A stretch of 64,000 nucleotides of DNA from JAZKGA01 sp040386235 (GTDB taxonomy: Bacteria; Pseudomonadota; Alphaproteobacteria; Micavibrionales; Micavibrionaceae): positions 930,001-994,000 of the forward strand of contig JAZKGA010000001.1 in NCBI GenBank assembly GCA_040386235.1. The letters are read 5' to 3'. The position numbers were made by a program, and so were the translations under genes. The notes under the pieces were generated by a model that saw only the letters and a list, made by a program, of their open reading frames with translations, had not been told where the DNA came from and did no database searches. Positions 47,771 to 56,959 of the stretch are shown here, piece by piece (within the stretch, counting starts at the first letter, position 1; every line of letters starts with the position of its first letter).

Positions 47771-49051
47771 TTATACTGGGTTTCTTTGGAATGCTTTTTG
47801 CTGGCGCAGATAAGCGCCGTAGCCAGGAAGGATATCCTCAGCAATCCGCTGTGACCGCACGTCTTCAGTTCCACCACCAACGCGATAGAGGGATGCGTCG
47901 CGTTTCAAACGCCCTGCGCGATAATCGGTCGTCTGGCCATTACCGCCATGCAGATAGACATTTTGTTCTGTTATCTGAGACGCAAGACGCGATGCCGCTA
48001 AAAACACGGATGCTGCGCTGGCATTTGATAAATGTTTTTCTGCGGTCGCGGCAGTCAACAGTAGATGGTTGGTCGTGCCGACCAGTTCACTGAATAAGTC
48101 GGCCAGCTTGTGGGCGACAGTCTGATTATACGCAATTGGTATACCGGATTGACGGCGTTGTGACGCATATTCCAATGCGTCATCCATCGCGGCAACGCCC
48201 AGGCCAAGTGCGCCGGCACCCAGAATCAGCCGCTCGGCGTTCAACCCCTGCATCAAAATATTACCGCCGCGGTTTACTTCGCCCAGCACGTGTGTGGCGG
48301 GCACAAAGCAATTATTGAACGATAATTCCCACGTCTCTGATCCGCGCATGCCTTCTTTCTCGATCTTGCTGACGGCCTCGAAACCCGAGGTGCCGGATTC
48401 AACCAGAAATGCGGTCAACTTTTTAGGATCTTGTTGCGTGGCGGCATATAAAACCAGAATGTCGGCTGTTACTTTTTGCCCCGCTTCATCAATGCGCCCG
48501 CCGTTGGTGATCCACATTTTGCTGCCGTTGATGATAAATCCAGGCTCGCCTGTCTTAGATGTTGGAACGGCCATTGTACGCATGGCCATCACGTCGCTTC
48601 CGGCTTCTGGTTCACTCATCGCCAATGCGCCTACGAATGCACCGCTGGCCAGTTGGGGAAGATACGCGGCCTTTTGATCAGGTGTGCCATGATGAATAAT
48701 TTGATGCGCACATAACGCTTGGTCGGCCAGAAAGCTTAACCCGATGGAACCAGATGCGCGCGAGATTTGCAGGGTTGCAAGAGCGAGATGCATGTAATTC
48801 AGTCCCATTCCGCCATATTCAGCTGGGATGATCAGGCCTTTAAGGCCTTGTTCACTTAACTGATGCCATTGATCGCGGGGAAACGCGTGCGTTTCGTGGT
48901 CCAGAATATCATCCAGCGGACGTAAAACGCGCGCAGCATACTCGCCAGTATTGTCGTATGTAATGCTGGGCGATACTGTGTCAGCCAAATCCGACATGGC
49001 GTCAAGAAATGGCAGTGTTTTACGCATATGTGTGTCGAATGCTGTGGTCAT
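47771..49051 (-). CDS. Acyl-CoA dehydrogenase family protein
   Basis: 426-residue flavoenzyme. N-terminal helical domain, middle beta domain (LAMSEPEAGSDVMAMRTMA then WITNGGRIDEAG), and C-terminal helical domain with NAERLILGAGALGLGVAAMD and LHGGNGQTTDYRAGRLKRDA. A short- or branched-chain acyl-CoA dehydrogenase is the best fit; the substrate is not resolved. Electrons would go to the ETF encoded at 30.3-32 kb. Confidence 0.93.
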   Translation of the reverse strand: MTTAFDTHMRKTLPFLDAMSDLADTVSPSITYDNTGEYAARVLRPLDDILDHETHAFPRDQWHQLSEQGLKGLIIPAEYGGMGLNYMHLALATLQISRASGSIGLSFLADQALCAHQIIHHGTPDQKAAYLPQLASGAFVGALAMSEPEAGSDVMAMRTMAVPTSKTGEPGFIINGSKMWITNGGRIDEAGQKVTADILVLYAATQQDPKKLTAFLVESGTSGFEAVSKIEKEGMRGSETWELSFNNCFVPATHVLGEVNRGGNILMQGLNAERLILGAGALGLGVAAMDDALEYASQRRQSGIPIAYNQTVAHKLADLFSELVGTTNHLLLTAATAEKHLSNASAASVFLAASRLASQITEQNVYLHGGNGQTTDYRAGRLKRDASLYRVGGGTEDVRSQRIAEDILPGYGAYLRQQKAFQRNPV

Positions 49052-49118
49052 AAGATATCCCTTGTTTCTATATTATGACTACTCTTGCTGACAGAGATTT
49101 GTCAACATCCTTTTATTG

Positions 49119-49244
49119 TTAAATCCGTTTGGTCCGCATAGGATGAGGGCAGGGTCGTGAAATGATGGTTTTATCATCGCCATATTGCTCGCAGATGCGC
49201 GCCGGCATTATACCAGGCGTGCAGCAAGCGGTTAAAGGTAACAT
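49119..49244 (-). CDS. Possible 41-residue small protein
   Basis: Frame from ATG 49244 to TAA 49119 in the 244-base gap between the GNAT and acyl-CoA dehydrogenase genes. The peptide contains several cysteines (TACCTPGIMPARICEQYGDD, then SRPCPHP). The ribosome-binding site is weak. It could be a gene remnant. Nothing else is seen in this gap. Confidence 0.2.
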   Translation of the reverse strand: MLPLTACCTPGIMPARICEQYGDDKTIISRPCPHPMRTKRI

Positions 49245-49295
49245 GGTACTGGCCTTTATATCCTGCGGATATTCCGGGTGCGTTTTTACAACAAA

Positions 49296-49799
49296 TCATG
49301 TGTCAAAAGTAAGAGCCATCAAATGTTCATCATAGTAGCTATTATCTACTTTCAAAGAACGCGGTTCTGTCCCATAAATTTCGAACCCATATTTCTGATA
49401 TAATTTGATTGCAGCCGGGTTGTTAGTAACAACGGTGCAGTGGAGTTGTAAGACTTCAGACTTCGCATGAGCGATGACTGTTTCTATCAATTGATCTGCA
49501 ATGCCTTGCCCGCGATGTTCCTTTCTTAGATACATGCTGAATAGATTGCCTCGGTGCTGCATTTTTCGATGAGAAAAAATGAAAAATCCGGCAACACCGA
49601 CCAAAACTCCATTACTGAGAGCGCCGAATATAGTGTTTTTCGTCAAGCCTTGTTGAAAACTCTCATCGGGGTTCTGGACTTCATCCTCATATGACCCACC
49701 AAAAGCATCTGGATGGAGTTTGATGGCCTCTAATCGGATTCTTTTCCAATCTGCCCAATCATCTTTTACTAAAGTTCTAATTTCGGTACTTGATTTCAT
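49296..49799 (-). CDS. GNAT-family N-acetyltransferase
   Basis: 167 residues. The acetyl-CoA-binding motif A is in MYLRKEHRGQGIADQLIETV (R-x-x-G-x-G/A), motif B in NNPAAIKLYQKYGFEIYGTE, and the C-terminal strand ends DNSYYDEHLMALTF. The acceptor is unknown. The gene is AT-richer than its neighbours, consistent with recent acquisition. A palindrome (49851-49869) lies in its probable promoter. Confidence 0.9.
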   Translation of the reverse strand: MKSSTEIRTLVKDDWADWKRIRLEAIKLHPDAFGGSYEDEVQNPDESFQQGLTKNTIFGALSNGVLVGVAGFFIFSHRKMQHRGNLFSMYLRKEHRGQGIADQLIETVIAHAKSEVLQLHCTVVTNNPAAIKLYQKYGFEIYGTEPRSLKVDNSYYDEHLMALTFDT

Positions 49800-49850
49800 A
49801 GGGGTTTATTACTCTCTCTCAGAAGTTTCAATCTCTGACCGATAATAGCA

Positions 49851-49869
49851 TTTAAGAATGGTTCTTAAA
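49851..49869 (-). promoter_or_regulatory. Palindrome upstream of the GNAT gene
   Basis: TTTAAGAA-TGG-TTCTTAAA, an eight-base perfect inverted repeat, 52 bases before the GNAT start codon. On the minus strand a TATTAT element follows, so the repeat would fill the spacer of a promoter. Possible operator; position is the only evidence. Confidence 0.3.
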
Positions 49870-50011
49870 ACGGGCTAGAGAGGAAAAAAACGCGGGAGGT
49901 CGTTAAAATAAGCGAGCATAATGATCGCAGCGTTATCAATCGGCTTAAGGCGGGCGGAGAATGTCGGGGCTTGCGGAGTATAACGTGCTGACAAGTTGTC
50001 ATGGCGGTAAA

Positions 50012-50103
50012 TGGCGGAGCCGGAGGGATTCGAACCCTCGATACATGTTACCACGTATGACGATTTAGCAAACCGTTGCCTTCAGCCTCTCGGCCACAGC
50101 TCC
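50012..50103 (-). tRNA. tRNA-Ser (anticodon GCU)
   Basis: Class II tRNA with long variable arm. Acceptor GGAGCTG (50103-50097) pairs with CGGCTCC (50022-50016), discriminator G at 50015, and encoded CCA at 50014-50012. The anticodon loop TTGCTAA gives anticodon GCT, reading AGC/AGU serine codons. The T arm GGGTTCGAATCCC is canonical. About 92 nucleotides, intact. Confidence 0.95.
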
Positions 50104-50124
50104 TAACCACTTACTGCGTGCTAT

Positions 50125-50550
50125 CTAATCCAAATACCCCTGGTCGCGCAAGTCTTTCTGTTTAGAAAAATCCTCTTTGTGCAAAAAGAAAAAGAATGCG
50201 AGCAGTGCCAGCAGGCCAAGCGACCCTAAAGCCTTCAATAAAAAGGCGAGAGACAGCGCGTTCGTCCACATGTAAATCAGGACCAGCAGGGCCGCCAGGG
50301 CGCAAAACGCGCCGGTTAACAGCAGGGCATTGCGGTTATGATGCTGCTGCACCTCAGTTGCCAGGATAATAGCGTAACATGTCACGCCACCGACCAAACC
50401 AAGCGTGGCCAGGCATTTCAGGAATGTGTCAGGTGCGAAAGCATTGCCCCAAATCTGCATCAGGGCCAGCATCACGCCAAGGGCGACGATACCAAGCAGG
50501 GTCTGACCCATCGCGCGCATGGCCGGTTTAACCCTGCGCCGGGCGTTCAA
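50125..50550 (-). CDS. Four-helix integral membrane protein, unknown function
   Basis: 141 residues with four clear hydrophobic helices: LLGIVALGVMLALMQIWG, CLATLGLVGGVTCYAIILAT, ALLLTGAFCALAALLVLIYM and ALGSLGLLALLAFFFFL, then a charged cytoplasmic tail (HKEDFSKQKDLRDQGYLD). No family recognised. It overlaps the DUF4177-like gene by 23 bases and is last in the gatC operon. Confidence 0.8.
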   Translation of the reverse strand: MNARRRVKPAMRAMGQTLLGIVALGVMLALMQIWGNAFAPDTFLKCLATLGLVGGVTCYAIILATEVQQHHNRNALLLTGAFCALAALLVLIYMWTNALSLAFLLKALGSLGLLALLAFFFFLHKEDFSKQKDLRDQGYLD

Positions 50551-50755
50551 GGACGGTCAGGAACGCTTCCTGGCTGAAGAACAGCAGGGCACGGCGTGTT
50601 TCACGCTCAACCGTCACGACGCGCCAGCCTTCCGCCGCATGTTGGTTTAGAAACGCGGTATAACGCACCGGATCAACTTTAGATTCGCCCAGAAAGATGG
50701 ACCCAAACAACCCTTCACGATAGATGATGACTTTGTATTCCAGTTTCTGGGTCAT
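50528..50755 (-). CDS. DUF4177-like small protein
   Basis: 75 residues. The pattern YKVIIYREG...[20 protein letters not shown] matches DUF4177-like proteins (Tyr-Lys-Val start and a Gly-Trp turn before a strand). Function unknown. It overlaps gatB by four bases and is in the same operon. Confidence 0.75.
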   Translation of the reverse strand: MTQKLEYKVIIYREGLFGSIFLGESKVDPVRYTAFLNQHAAEGWRVVTVERETRRALLFFSQEAFLTVLERPAQG

Positions 50756-52215
50756 CCAATATCTCCCAAATGTTTTTTCAACAGGTCGTTAATCAGGGTT
50801 GGGTTGGCTTTGCCTGCCGATTTCTTCATCACTTGGCCGACGAAAAAGCCGAATAGTTTATCCCGTCCGCCGCGATATTCCGCAACTTCGTTCGGGTTTT
50901 CGGCCAAAACAGCCACTACCAGCGCCTCAATCGCGCCGGTGTCAGTGACTTGTTTCAAGCCTTTATCTTCAACGATTTTAGCCGCATCCTGGCGCGTTGC
51001 AAACATCTCGGCGAACACATCCTTAGCAATTTTGCCAGAGATTGTGTTGTTGGCGATCAGGTCGATCAGGCCGCCCAGTTGCGCCGCCGTGATCGGGCTG
51101 GCATCCAGTTCAAGGTCCGCTTTGTTCAAGCCGCCCAAAAGTTCATTGATAACCCAGTTGGCGGCCAGTTTGGCATCACGCCCCTTTGCGACATCTTCAT
51201 AATAATCGGCACGGACGCGTTCGGCAATCAACACGCCAGCGTCATAATTCGACAGGCCGTAATCGCCCATAAAACGGTGCTTTTTATCGTCGGGCAGTTC
51301 CGGCAACGTGGCCTTGATCCGCTCAACTTCAGTCATATCCAGGATCAGGGGCAGCAGGTCAGGGCAGGGGAAATACCGGTAATCATGCGCATCTTCTTTC
51401 GACCGCATCGACCGTGTTTCCATCTTATTTGGGTCCCACAGACGGGTTTCCTGATTGATCGTGCCGCCGTCTTCCAGGATTTCCAGCTGACGCTGTGCTT
51501 CATAGGCGATCGCCTGTTGCACGGCTTTGATCGAGTTGACGTTCTTAATCTCACACCGTGTGCCGTATTCCTTGGCGCCCAGGCGGCGCAGGGACAAGTT
51601 GACGTCCGCGCGCATCGATCCTTCTTCCATGTTGCCGTCGCATGTGCCCAGGTATCGCAGGATCATCCGCAATTTCGACAAATACGCACATGCCTCGTCC
51701 GCGCCGCGAATATCCGGCTCAGACACGATTTCCATCAGGGCACAGCCCGCGCGGTTCAAATCGACATATGATTTGGTCGGATGCATATCGTGGATGGATT
51801 TCCCGGCATCCTGTTCCAGGTGCAGGCGGGTAACGCCGATGGATTTTGTCACGCCGTTCGGCAGGTCAATTTCGATTATACCGGTGCCGACGATCGGATG
51901 CTGAAACTGCGAAATCTGATAACCCGTGGGCAGATCGGGGTAGAAGTAGTTCTTCCGCTCAAACACCGATGTCTGGTTGATCTGCGCTTTCAGGCCCAGG
52001 CCGGTCCGCACCGCTTGTTCAACGCAATACGCATTCAGTGTCGGCAGCATCCCGGGAAAGCCAGCATCAATAAACGACACATTGTTGTTTGGCGCGCCGC
52101 CGAAACTGGCCGAGGCGCCGGAAAACAATTTGGAATTGGCGGTGATCTGGGCGTGGACTTCCATCCCAATCACGATTTCCCAGGTGCCAGTGCGGCCTTC
52201 GATAAGCTCTGCCAT
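50752..52215 (-). CDS. gatB: Asp/Glu-tRNA(Asn/Gln) amidotransferase subunit B
   Basis: 487 residues. Kinase/tRNA-binding subunit of the GatCAB amidotransferase. Family signatures [40 protein letters not shown] and GMLPTLNAY, with a C-terminal YqeY/GatB helical domain ([17 protein letters not shown]). Conversion of Asp-tRNA(Asn) or Glu-tRNA(Gln) implies that asparaginyl- or glutaminyl-tRNA synthetase is absent. Confidence 0.97.
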   Translation of the reverse strand: MAELIEGRTGTWEIVIGMEVHAQITANSKLFSGASASFGGAPNNNVSFIDAGFPGMLPTLNAYCVEQAVRTGLGLKAQINQTSVFERKNYFYPDLPTGYQISQFQHPIVGTGIIEIDLPNGVTKSIGVTRLHLEQDAGKSIHDMHPTKSYVDLNRAGCALMEIVSEPDIRGADEACAYLSKLRMILRYLGTCDGNMEEGSMRADVNLSLRRLGAKEYGTRCEIKNVNSIKAVQQAIAYEAQRQLEILEDGGTINQETRLWDPNKMETRSMRSKEDAHDYRYFPCPDLLPLILDMTEVERIKATLPELPDDKKHRFMGDYGLSNYDAGVLIAERVRADYYEDVAKGRDAKLAANWVINELLGGLNKADLELDASPITAAQLGGLIDLIANNTISGKIAKDVFAEMFATRQDAAKIVEDKGLKQVTDTGAIEALVVAVLAENPNEVAEYRGGRDKLFGFFVGQVMKKSAGKANPTLINDLLKKHLGDIG

Positions 52216-52241
52216 AACTTCAAACTCTCACTTAAAACTGT

Positions 52242-52832
52242 TTAGTTGATTGCGCCTGTCATACATTTCATGGCGATGTCTTGTTGCGCTTTTTGATAGG
52301 CGGGACTGTCCAGCAGGGCGTTCATCGGATCGCCCAGTGGCTGGCCTGCTTTCATCAATGCACCCAGATTTTGCTGGGCGGATTGCGCGGTATATTTCGC
52401 CATATTTTTGGATACGCAGGGACAGATATGTGGCTGTGCGGCCAGGGCCTGGTTCGCACTGCATTCGCCCTGGATCAATTCTCGGACTGGGAATTCCATG
52501 CACGGCGCATAGACTTGTAACAGGATTTTCTGTTGCACCGCATGGCCGGCGGGCGTGGTTTGATTGGCCAGGCCCATTTCCTCGTAACTGATATTCTTCT
52601 GTACAAACATTGCGGTGCATTGGCAGAAAATATCGCGGGTTGACGCACTTAATGGCGGGTTGGACGGCGCCATCAAACACTGCTGGTAATAGGTTTGGGC
52701 AATTTGCGGCGTGATCGGCGTGCGCGTGGTTGGGGCAGGTGCTTGGGTCTGCGTCGGCTGTGCCTGCTGGGCCAGCGCCGGTACGTTGAGTGCCACCATC
52801 AAAAATACAGAAAGAATAAAACGCATCATCAT
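52242..52832 (-). CDS. Exported cysteine-rich protein between gatA and gatB
   Basis: 196 residues. Signal peptide (MMMRFILSVFLMVALNVPALA), a Gln/Pro/Thr-rich linker, then a domain with eight cysteines arranged roughly as a repeated C...CxC unit: YYQQCLM, FCQCTAMF, APCMEF, GECSAN, ICPCVSKN, MKCMTG. Likely periplasmic and disulfide-bonded. No family recognised. It lies one base from gatA and 26 from gatB on the same strand, an odd position for an exported protein. Confidence 0.75.
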   Translation of the reverse strand: MMMRFILSVFLMVALNVPALAQQAQPTQTQAPAPTTRTPITPQIAQTYYQQCLMAPSNPPLSASTRDIFCQCTAMFVQKNISYEEMGLANQTTPAGHAVQQKILLQVYAPCMEFPVRELIQGECSANQALAAQPHICPCVSKNMAKYTAQSAQQNLGALMKAGQPLGDPMNALLDSPAYQKAQQDIAMKCMTGAIN

Positions 52833-52833
52833 G

Positions 52834-54315
52834 TCATGCAGCCTTTCTTAAAAGATGTGGCAGGACATCAAGCGCCGCAGCGTCTTCGATGGCCTTGGCC
52901 ACGTTAAACATAGTTTGTTCGTCCCATGCCTTGGCGATAACCTGAAGGCCCAGCGGCAGGCCCTGGCTGTCCAACCCTGCTGGCACGGACATAGCGGGAA
53001 GGCCAGCCAACGATGCCGGGATCGTAAACACGTCGCACAGGTACATTTTCACGGGATCGTCTGCATTTTCACCAATCGCGAAGGCTGATTCCGGTGCTGT
53101 CGGGGCCAAGATAACGTCACAGTGTTGAAACGCCGCCGTAAAGTCGTTGGCGATCAGGCGACGCACTTTTTGCGCCTTAATGTAATACGCATCGTAATAC
53201 CCGGATGACAGGGCATAGGTGCCGATCATGATCCGACGCGTGACCTCATCCCCGAAGCCTTTGGCACGTGTTTTTTCGTAAGTTTTAACCAGGTTCTCAC
53301 CTTCCACCCGTACGCCATACCGCATGCCGTCATAACGGGCCAGGTTGGACGACGCTTCGGCCGGTGCAATGATGTAATAGGTTGCCACGGCGTATTGCGT
53401 GTGGGGCAGGGTGATATCGACGATCTCAGCACCCGCGGCTTTCAGCCAGGCAATGCCCTGTTCCCAAATCTTTTCAATTTCAGCCGGCATGCCGTCAACG
53501 CGGTATTCGCGGGGAATGCCCACGCGCAGGCCTTTGACATTGGCGTTCAAATTCCTGGCCCATTGTGGCACATCGCGGGCGGCAGAGGTGCTGTCCTGCG
53601 GGTCATGACCACTCATTGCCTCAAGCATCAAGGCGCCATCGGTGACAGTACGGGTAAAGCACCCAGCCTGGTCAAGGGATGATGAGAAAGCAATAATCCC
53701 AAAGCGGGAGCAGCGGCCATAGGTCGGCTTTACACCCACAATGCCACAAAAACTGCCTGGTTGACGGGTGGAGCCGCCGGTATCTGTTCCTGTTGCGCCC
53801 ATCGCCATACGGGCAGCCACAGCCGCCGCCGACCCACCGGACGAACCGCCTGGGACCAGTTTGATGTCAGGCTTGCCGTCACGCTGCCACGGATTGATGA
53901 CAGGGCCAAAGGCGGATGTTGTGTTCGATCCGCCCATCGCAAATTCGTCCAAATTGGCTTTACCGACCATAATGGTGCCGGAGGATTCCAGCTTTTTGGT
54001 GACTGTTGAGGAATAAGGCGGGATGAAATTATCCAGGATGCGGCTGGCGGCCGTGGTCCGTACGTCCTTTGTACAGAACAAATCTTTGACCGCGATCGGG
54101 ATACCGTCCAGGGGCATGGGCTGGCCAGCGGCATAGCGTTTGTCGGCTTCCTGCGCGGCTTTCAAGGCCAGATCGGGCGTTTCGGTGATAAGCGCATTCA
54201 AATCACGGTGCGCGGCGCAGGCATCCAGATGCGCTTGCGTTAATTCAACGGCGCTGATCTCTTTCGCCTTCAATTTGGTGAGCGCATCAGCAATGGTAAG
54301 GTCGGTCAGGGACAT
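52834..54315 (-). CDS. gatA: Asp/Glu-tRNA(Asn/Gln) amidotransferase subunit A
   Basis: 493 residues. Amidase-signature subunit that releases ammonia from glutamine. The Ser-cisSer-Lys triad region is visible: Lys in IPIAVKDLF and the serines in [17 protein letters not shown] then [16 protein letters not shown]. It starts two bases after gatC. Normal length. Confidence 0.97.
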   Translation of the reverse strand: MSLTDLTIADALTKLKAKEISAVELTQAHLDACAAHRDLNALITETPDLALKAAQEADKRYAAGQPMPLDGIPIAVKDLFCTKDVRTTAASRILDNFIPPYSSTVTKKLESSGTIMVGKANLDEFAMGGSNTTSAFGPVINPWQRDGKPDIKLVPGGSSGGSAAAVAARMAMGATGTDTGGSTRQPGSFCGIVGVKPTYGRCSRFGIIAFSSSLDQAGCFTRTVTDGALMLEAMSGHDPQDSTSAARDVPQWARNLNANVKGLRVGIPREYRVDGMPAEIEKIWEQGIAWLKAAGAEIVDITLPHTQYAVATYYIIAPAEASSNLARYDGMRYGVRVEGENLVKTYEKTRAKGFGDEVTRRIMIGTYALSSGYYDAYYIKAQKVRRLIANDFTAAFQHCDVILAPTAPESAFAIGENADDPVKMYLCDVFTIPASLAGLPAMSVPAGLDSQGLPLGLQVIAKAWDEQTMFNVAKAIEDAAALDVLPHLLRKAA

Positions 54316-54317
54316 GT

Positions 54318-54605
54318 TTATTCCACCACTTTCGGGACGACAAAGAAGTTCTCGGCTGATTCCGGCGCGTTCGCCAGGATGTTTGCCGCTTGGTTGCCTT
54401 CGGTAACAGTGTCTGCGCGCAATGACAGGGTGATATCGGACACGTTGGCCAGTGGCAGGACATCATCCGTATTGACGGCGGAAAGCGTGTCGATAAAGCC
54501 CAGAATGCGGGTCAGCTGGCCCGCAAAATAATCCAGGCGCCCCTCATCCATTTCCAGGCGGGCCAGGCGGGCAGCCTTGGCGACGACAGCCGTATCTAAA
54601 CTCAT
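54318..54605 (-). CDS. gatC: Asp/Glu-tRNA(Asn/Gln) amidotransferase subunit C
   Basis: 95-residue stabilising subunit that wraps between GatA and GatB. The N-terminal [13 protein letters not shown] helix and the C-terminal [20 protein letters not shown] stretch are typical. First gene of the operon gatC-gatA-exported protein-gatB-DUF4177-membrane protein. Confidence 0.95.
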   Translation of the reverse strand: MSLDTAVVAKAARLARLEMDEGRLDYFAGQLTRILGFIDTLSAVNTDDVLPLANVSDITLSLRADTVTEGNQAANILANAPESAENFFVVPKVVE

Positions 54606-54655
54606 GAAATTTGCTTTCCGTTTTTACTGTTTCTGCCTTATATCGTTAGTGCAGC

Positions 54656-55132
54656 ATGATGCCGATGACAAGAGAAGATATAGACAATTTACTGAATAAT
54701 CTGCAGCCAAATGCCCGTTTGGCGGGCCTGGATTGGGGCAGTAAAACGATTGGTGTCGCCGTGGGTGTCCCCACGCTGCGCCTTGCGACGCCGTTGCAAA
54801 CGCTTACCCGCCGTAAATTACAGCAGGATATCGCTGTTCTGCGCCAGTTATGCGATAAATACGATGTCGGCGGACTGGTGGTTGGTTTGCCCCTGCACGC
54901 CAATGGCGATGCGGGCAAGCGCGCCCAATCCGTCCGGGATATCATGGACGAAGTACACCGCGCCTGGCCGGTCCCGTATGTTTTTTGGGATGAACGGTAT
55001 TCGACGGCGGCGATGCACGATTTTTTAATTGAGGCAGCAGATGTGTCGCGCGGACGGCGCGATCAGGTCATTGATAAAATGGCGGCGCAATACATTCTGC
55101 AATCATTCTTTGATTGCCTGCCCGTGCATTAA
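54656..55132 (+). CDS. ruvX: Holliday-junction resolvase-like RuvX (YqgF)
   Basis: 158 residues with RNase H fold. The first strand LAGLDWGSKTIGVAVGVP carries the catalytic Asp; GLVVGLPLHANGDAGKRAQS and VFWDERYSTAAMHDFL contain the other acidic residues. The family is linked to pre-16S rRNA maturation. Divergent from gatC, and overlaps the convergent downstream gene by four bases. Confidence 0.95.
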   Translation: MMPMTREDIDNLLNNLQPNARLAGLDWGSKTIGVAVGVPTLRLATPLQTLTRRKLQQDIAVLRQLCDKYDVGGLVVGLPLHANGDAGKRAQSVRDIMDEVHRAWPVPYVFWDERYSTAAMHDFLIEAADVSRGRRDQVIDKMAAQYILQSFFDCLPVH

Positions 55133-55848
55133 GGATAAGCGTGAAGGCTGGCGCCATGGGCTTTCAGCCAGGTTTTGCCGCCAGCGTAATCAACGCACAA
55201 ATCTGCACATGTGGACCAGAACGCATCGCTGTGATCCATGTGTTTTAAGTGCGCAATTTCATGCGCGACCACATAATCCAAGACATTTTCAGGCACGTAC
55301 ACCAGGCGGCGTGAAAAGCACAACCGACCGTCATGCCCGCAACTGCCCCAGCGCGACTTGCTGTCGCGGATTTGAATGTTGATGACGGGCCGGCCCAGCT
55401 GATCCGACTTTTGTGCGCATAAAATCCGCAGGCGTTCCAACAGCGCTTTATCAAGAAAGCGGCGCAGGCGCGGTGTAGGATCATCTAAGTTTGTTTTGAT
55501 GATTAATTCGTTATTTATCAATTTGATGGATGTTCTTTTTAATGTTTCATCAAGGGTAATTGCAAGTGATGTCTTAACGCCGAGAAGAGGAATGCTTGCT
55601 CCGTTCTGGACCTTAAAATCCTGAGGCAGGCTGGCCAGATGATGCGCGATCCAGCGTTGGTTGGCCTGGACGAATTTCAGCAGGGTTGAGGCGGCTGTGC
55701 GCGGCGGATACACCAGGCGAACGCATTTACGCACGGGATCAAGCCGCAAAGCCATACGACGTGCGCGCGGATTGGGAACGGCAATAACGCCGTCCGGCAA
55801 CGGAAGGGTGTTTTTGTTATCAAGCGGCTTTGGGAACCAGTTCCACAT
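55129..55848 (-). CDS. YgjP-like zinc metallopeptidase-fold protein (M48-like)
   Basis: About 239 residues from ATG 55848. The zinc motif is HEIAHLKHMDHS, with SRWGSCGHDGRL and YVPENVLDYVVAHEIAH typical of the YgjP/DUF45 family, related to SprT and M48 proteases. No signal peptide or membrane helix; a cytoplasmic role is likely. The start overlaps the patatin gene by 29 bases. The upstream-extended frame from 55953 is not supported. Confidence 0.88.
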   Translation of the reverse strand: MWNWFPKPLDNKNTLPLPDGVIAVPNPRARRMALRLDPVRKCVRLVYPPRTAASTLLKFVQANQRWIAHHLASLPQDFKVQNGASIPLLGVKTSLAITLDETLKRTSIKLINNELIIKTNLDDPTPRLRRFLDKALLERLRILCAQKSDQLGRPVINIQIRDSKSRWGSCGHDGRLCFSRRLVYVPENVLDYVVAHEIAHLKHMDHSDAFWSTCADLCVDYAGGKTWLKAHGASLHAYP

Positions 55849-56926
55849 GGGGTTCGTGGTAGCGTATATTCGCAAGTTCCGCAAGTTCCGGCGCGGCCGC
55901 AGGTGCGGCCACCAAGCTGGCAAAATCATTCTGCAGCCAATGGGCGGCCGCATTCGCCCCCGCTGTCATCAAATCCTGTATAAAATGCCCGTCATTGTTC
56001 ATGGCGGCTGACTCATTCCAGTGCCGCTCAGGCGTCAGTGCGATAATATGTTGACGAATGCCTGGTTGATCTTCGCGTAACTGCGCCAGGCGTTGATAGA
56101 TATCTTCCATTTTCGGCTTTGTCCGGGCGGAATGTGGCCGGAAATGTGTGCACAGGCTGGTGTCTGCCAGAATATGAGGTGGCGGGGCGCATAACGGCAT
56201 GGCTATGACATCCGTAATGCCACGGTCAGCCAAATCTTGAGGATCCAAGTACGGATTGGCCGCGTAACCGCCGTCATAATAGACATCTTGGCCGATTTTA
56301 TAGCCGCCAAATCGCTCTAAAGCCGTGCTGGCGGCAATGGCTCCGGGCGTTAAGCTTGCGCGCCTGAAAATAACATGTTCGGGGGCTTTTCTGGCCTGTA
56401 CGCGTACGGCATTCACTTGCAATTCCGTTAAGCCGTGGGCCAAGTCATGCCAATCTGGAACAAGGTCTTGAACCGTGCGGGCAATCCAACCTGGGACCGT
56501 ACCGCTGGGCAGCATGGCAACACTTGATTGAAAAGCCATTTGTTCAAAAAGGGAAAGATTGGGATAGGTGCCACAGGTCATGGTGGCGCGACTAAAGCAA
56601 TGGGCCAGCCGCCCAGATGATTCAATACGATCCCATAAATGCGCCAGCCCGCGTGCGGCGTTCTTCATGCTTTGTCCTGCATGAAAACCCGCCGTTTGAC
56701 CCGCATTTAAATGTCCGGCCAGAATGCTGCCCTGAACCGCGCCCGCACTGGTGCCAGAAATAACATCAATTGTGATATGGCTGTTGGCCAGGCTTTGGCA
56801 GAATGCGGTGTGATGTGACAGTGCATTGACAACGCCCGCGGTGAACGCCCCCAGTACGCCGCCGCCTGGTAACGCAATACCAAGGCGGATTTTAGGGGAA
56901 TTAGGAACGGCGAAGGATTGGCCCAT
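55820..56926 (-). CDS. Patatin-like phospholipase
   Basis: 368 residues. Ser-Asp dyad: oxyanion loop LPGGGVLGAFTAGVV, nucleophile elbow GTSAGAVQG, and catalytic Asp in DGGYAANPYLD. It may be a cytoplasmic or exported lipid acyl hydrolase; no signal peptide is seen. The N-terminus MGQSFAVPNSPKIRLGIALP is consistent with family members. Similar proteins include secreted lipases of intracellular bacteria, but no secretion signal is visible here. Confidence 0.92.
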   Translation of the reverse strand: MGQSFAVPNSPKIRLGIALPGGGVLGAFTAGVVNALSHHTAFCQSLANSHITIDVISGTSAGAVQGSILAGHLNAGQTAGFHAGQSMKNAARGLAHLWDRIESSGRLAHCFSRATMTCGTYPNLSLFEQMAFQSSVAMLPSGTVPGWIARTVQDLVPDWHDLAHGLTELQVNAVRVQARKAPEHVIFRRASLTPGAIAASTALERFGGYKIGQDVYYDGGYAANPYLDPQDLADRGITDVIAMPLCAPPPHILADTSLCTHFRPHSARTKPKMEDIYQRLAQLREDQPGIRQHIIALTPERHWNESAAMNNDGHFIQDLMTAGANAAAHWLQNDFASLVAAPAAAPELAELANIRYHEPHVELVPKAA

Positions 56927-56959
56927 TCCGTGATTCTGTCACACGTACGGGTGCGTTGC

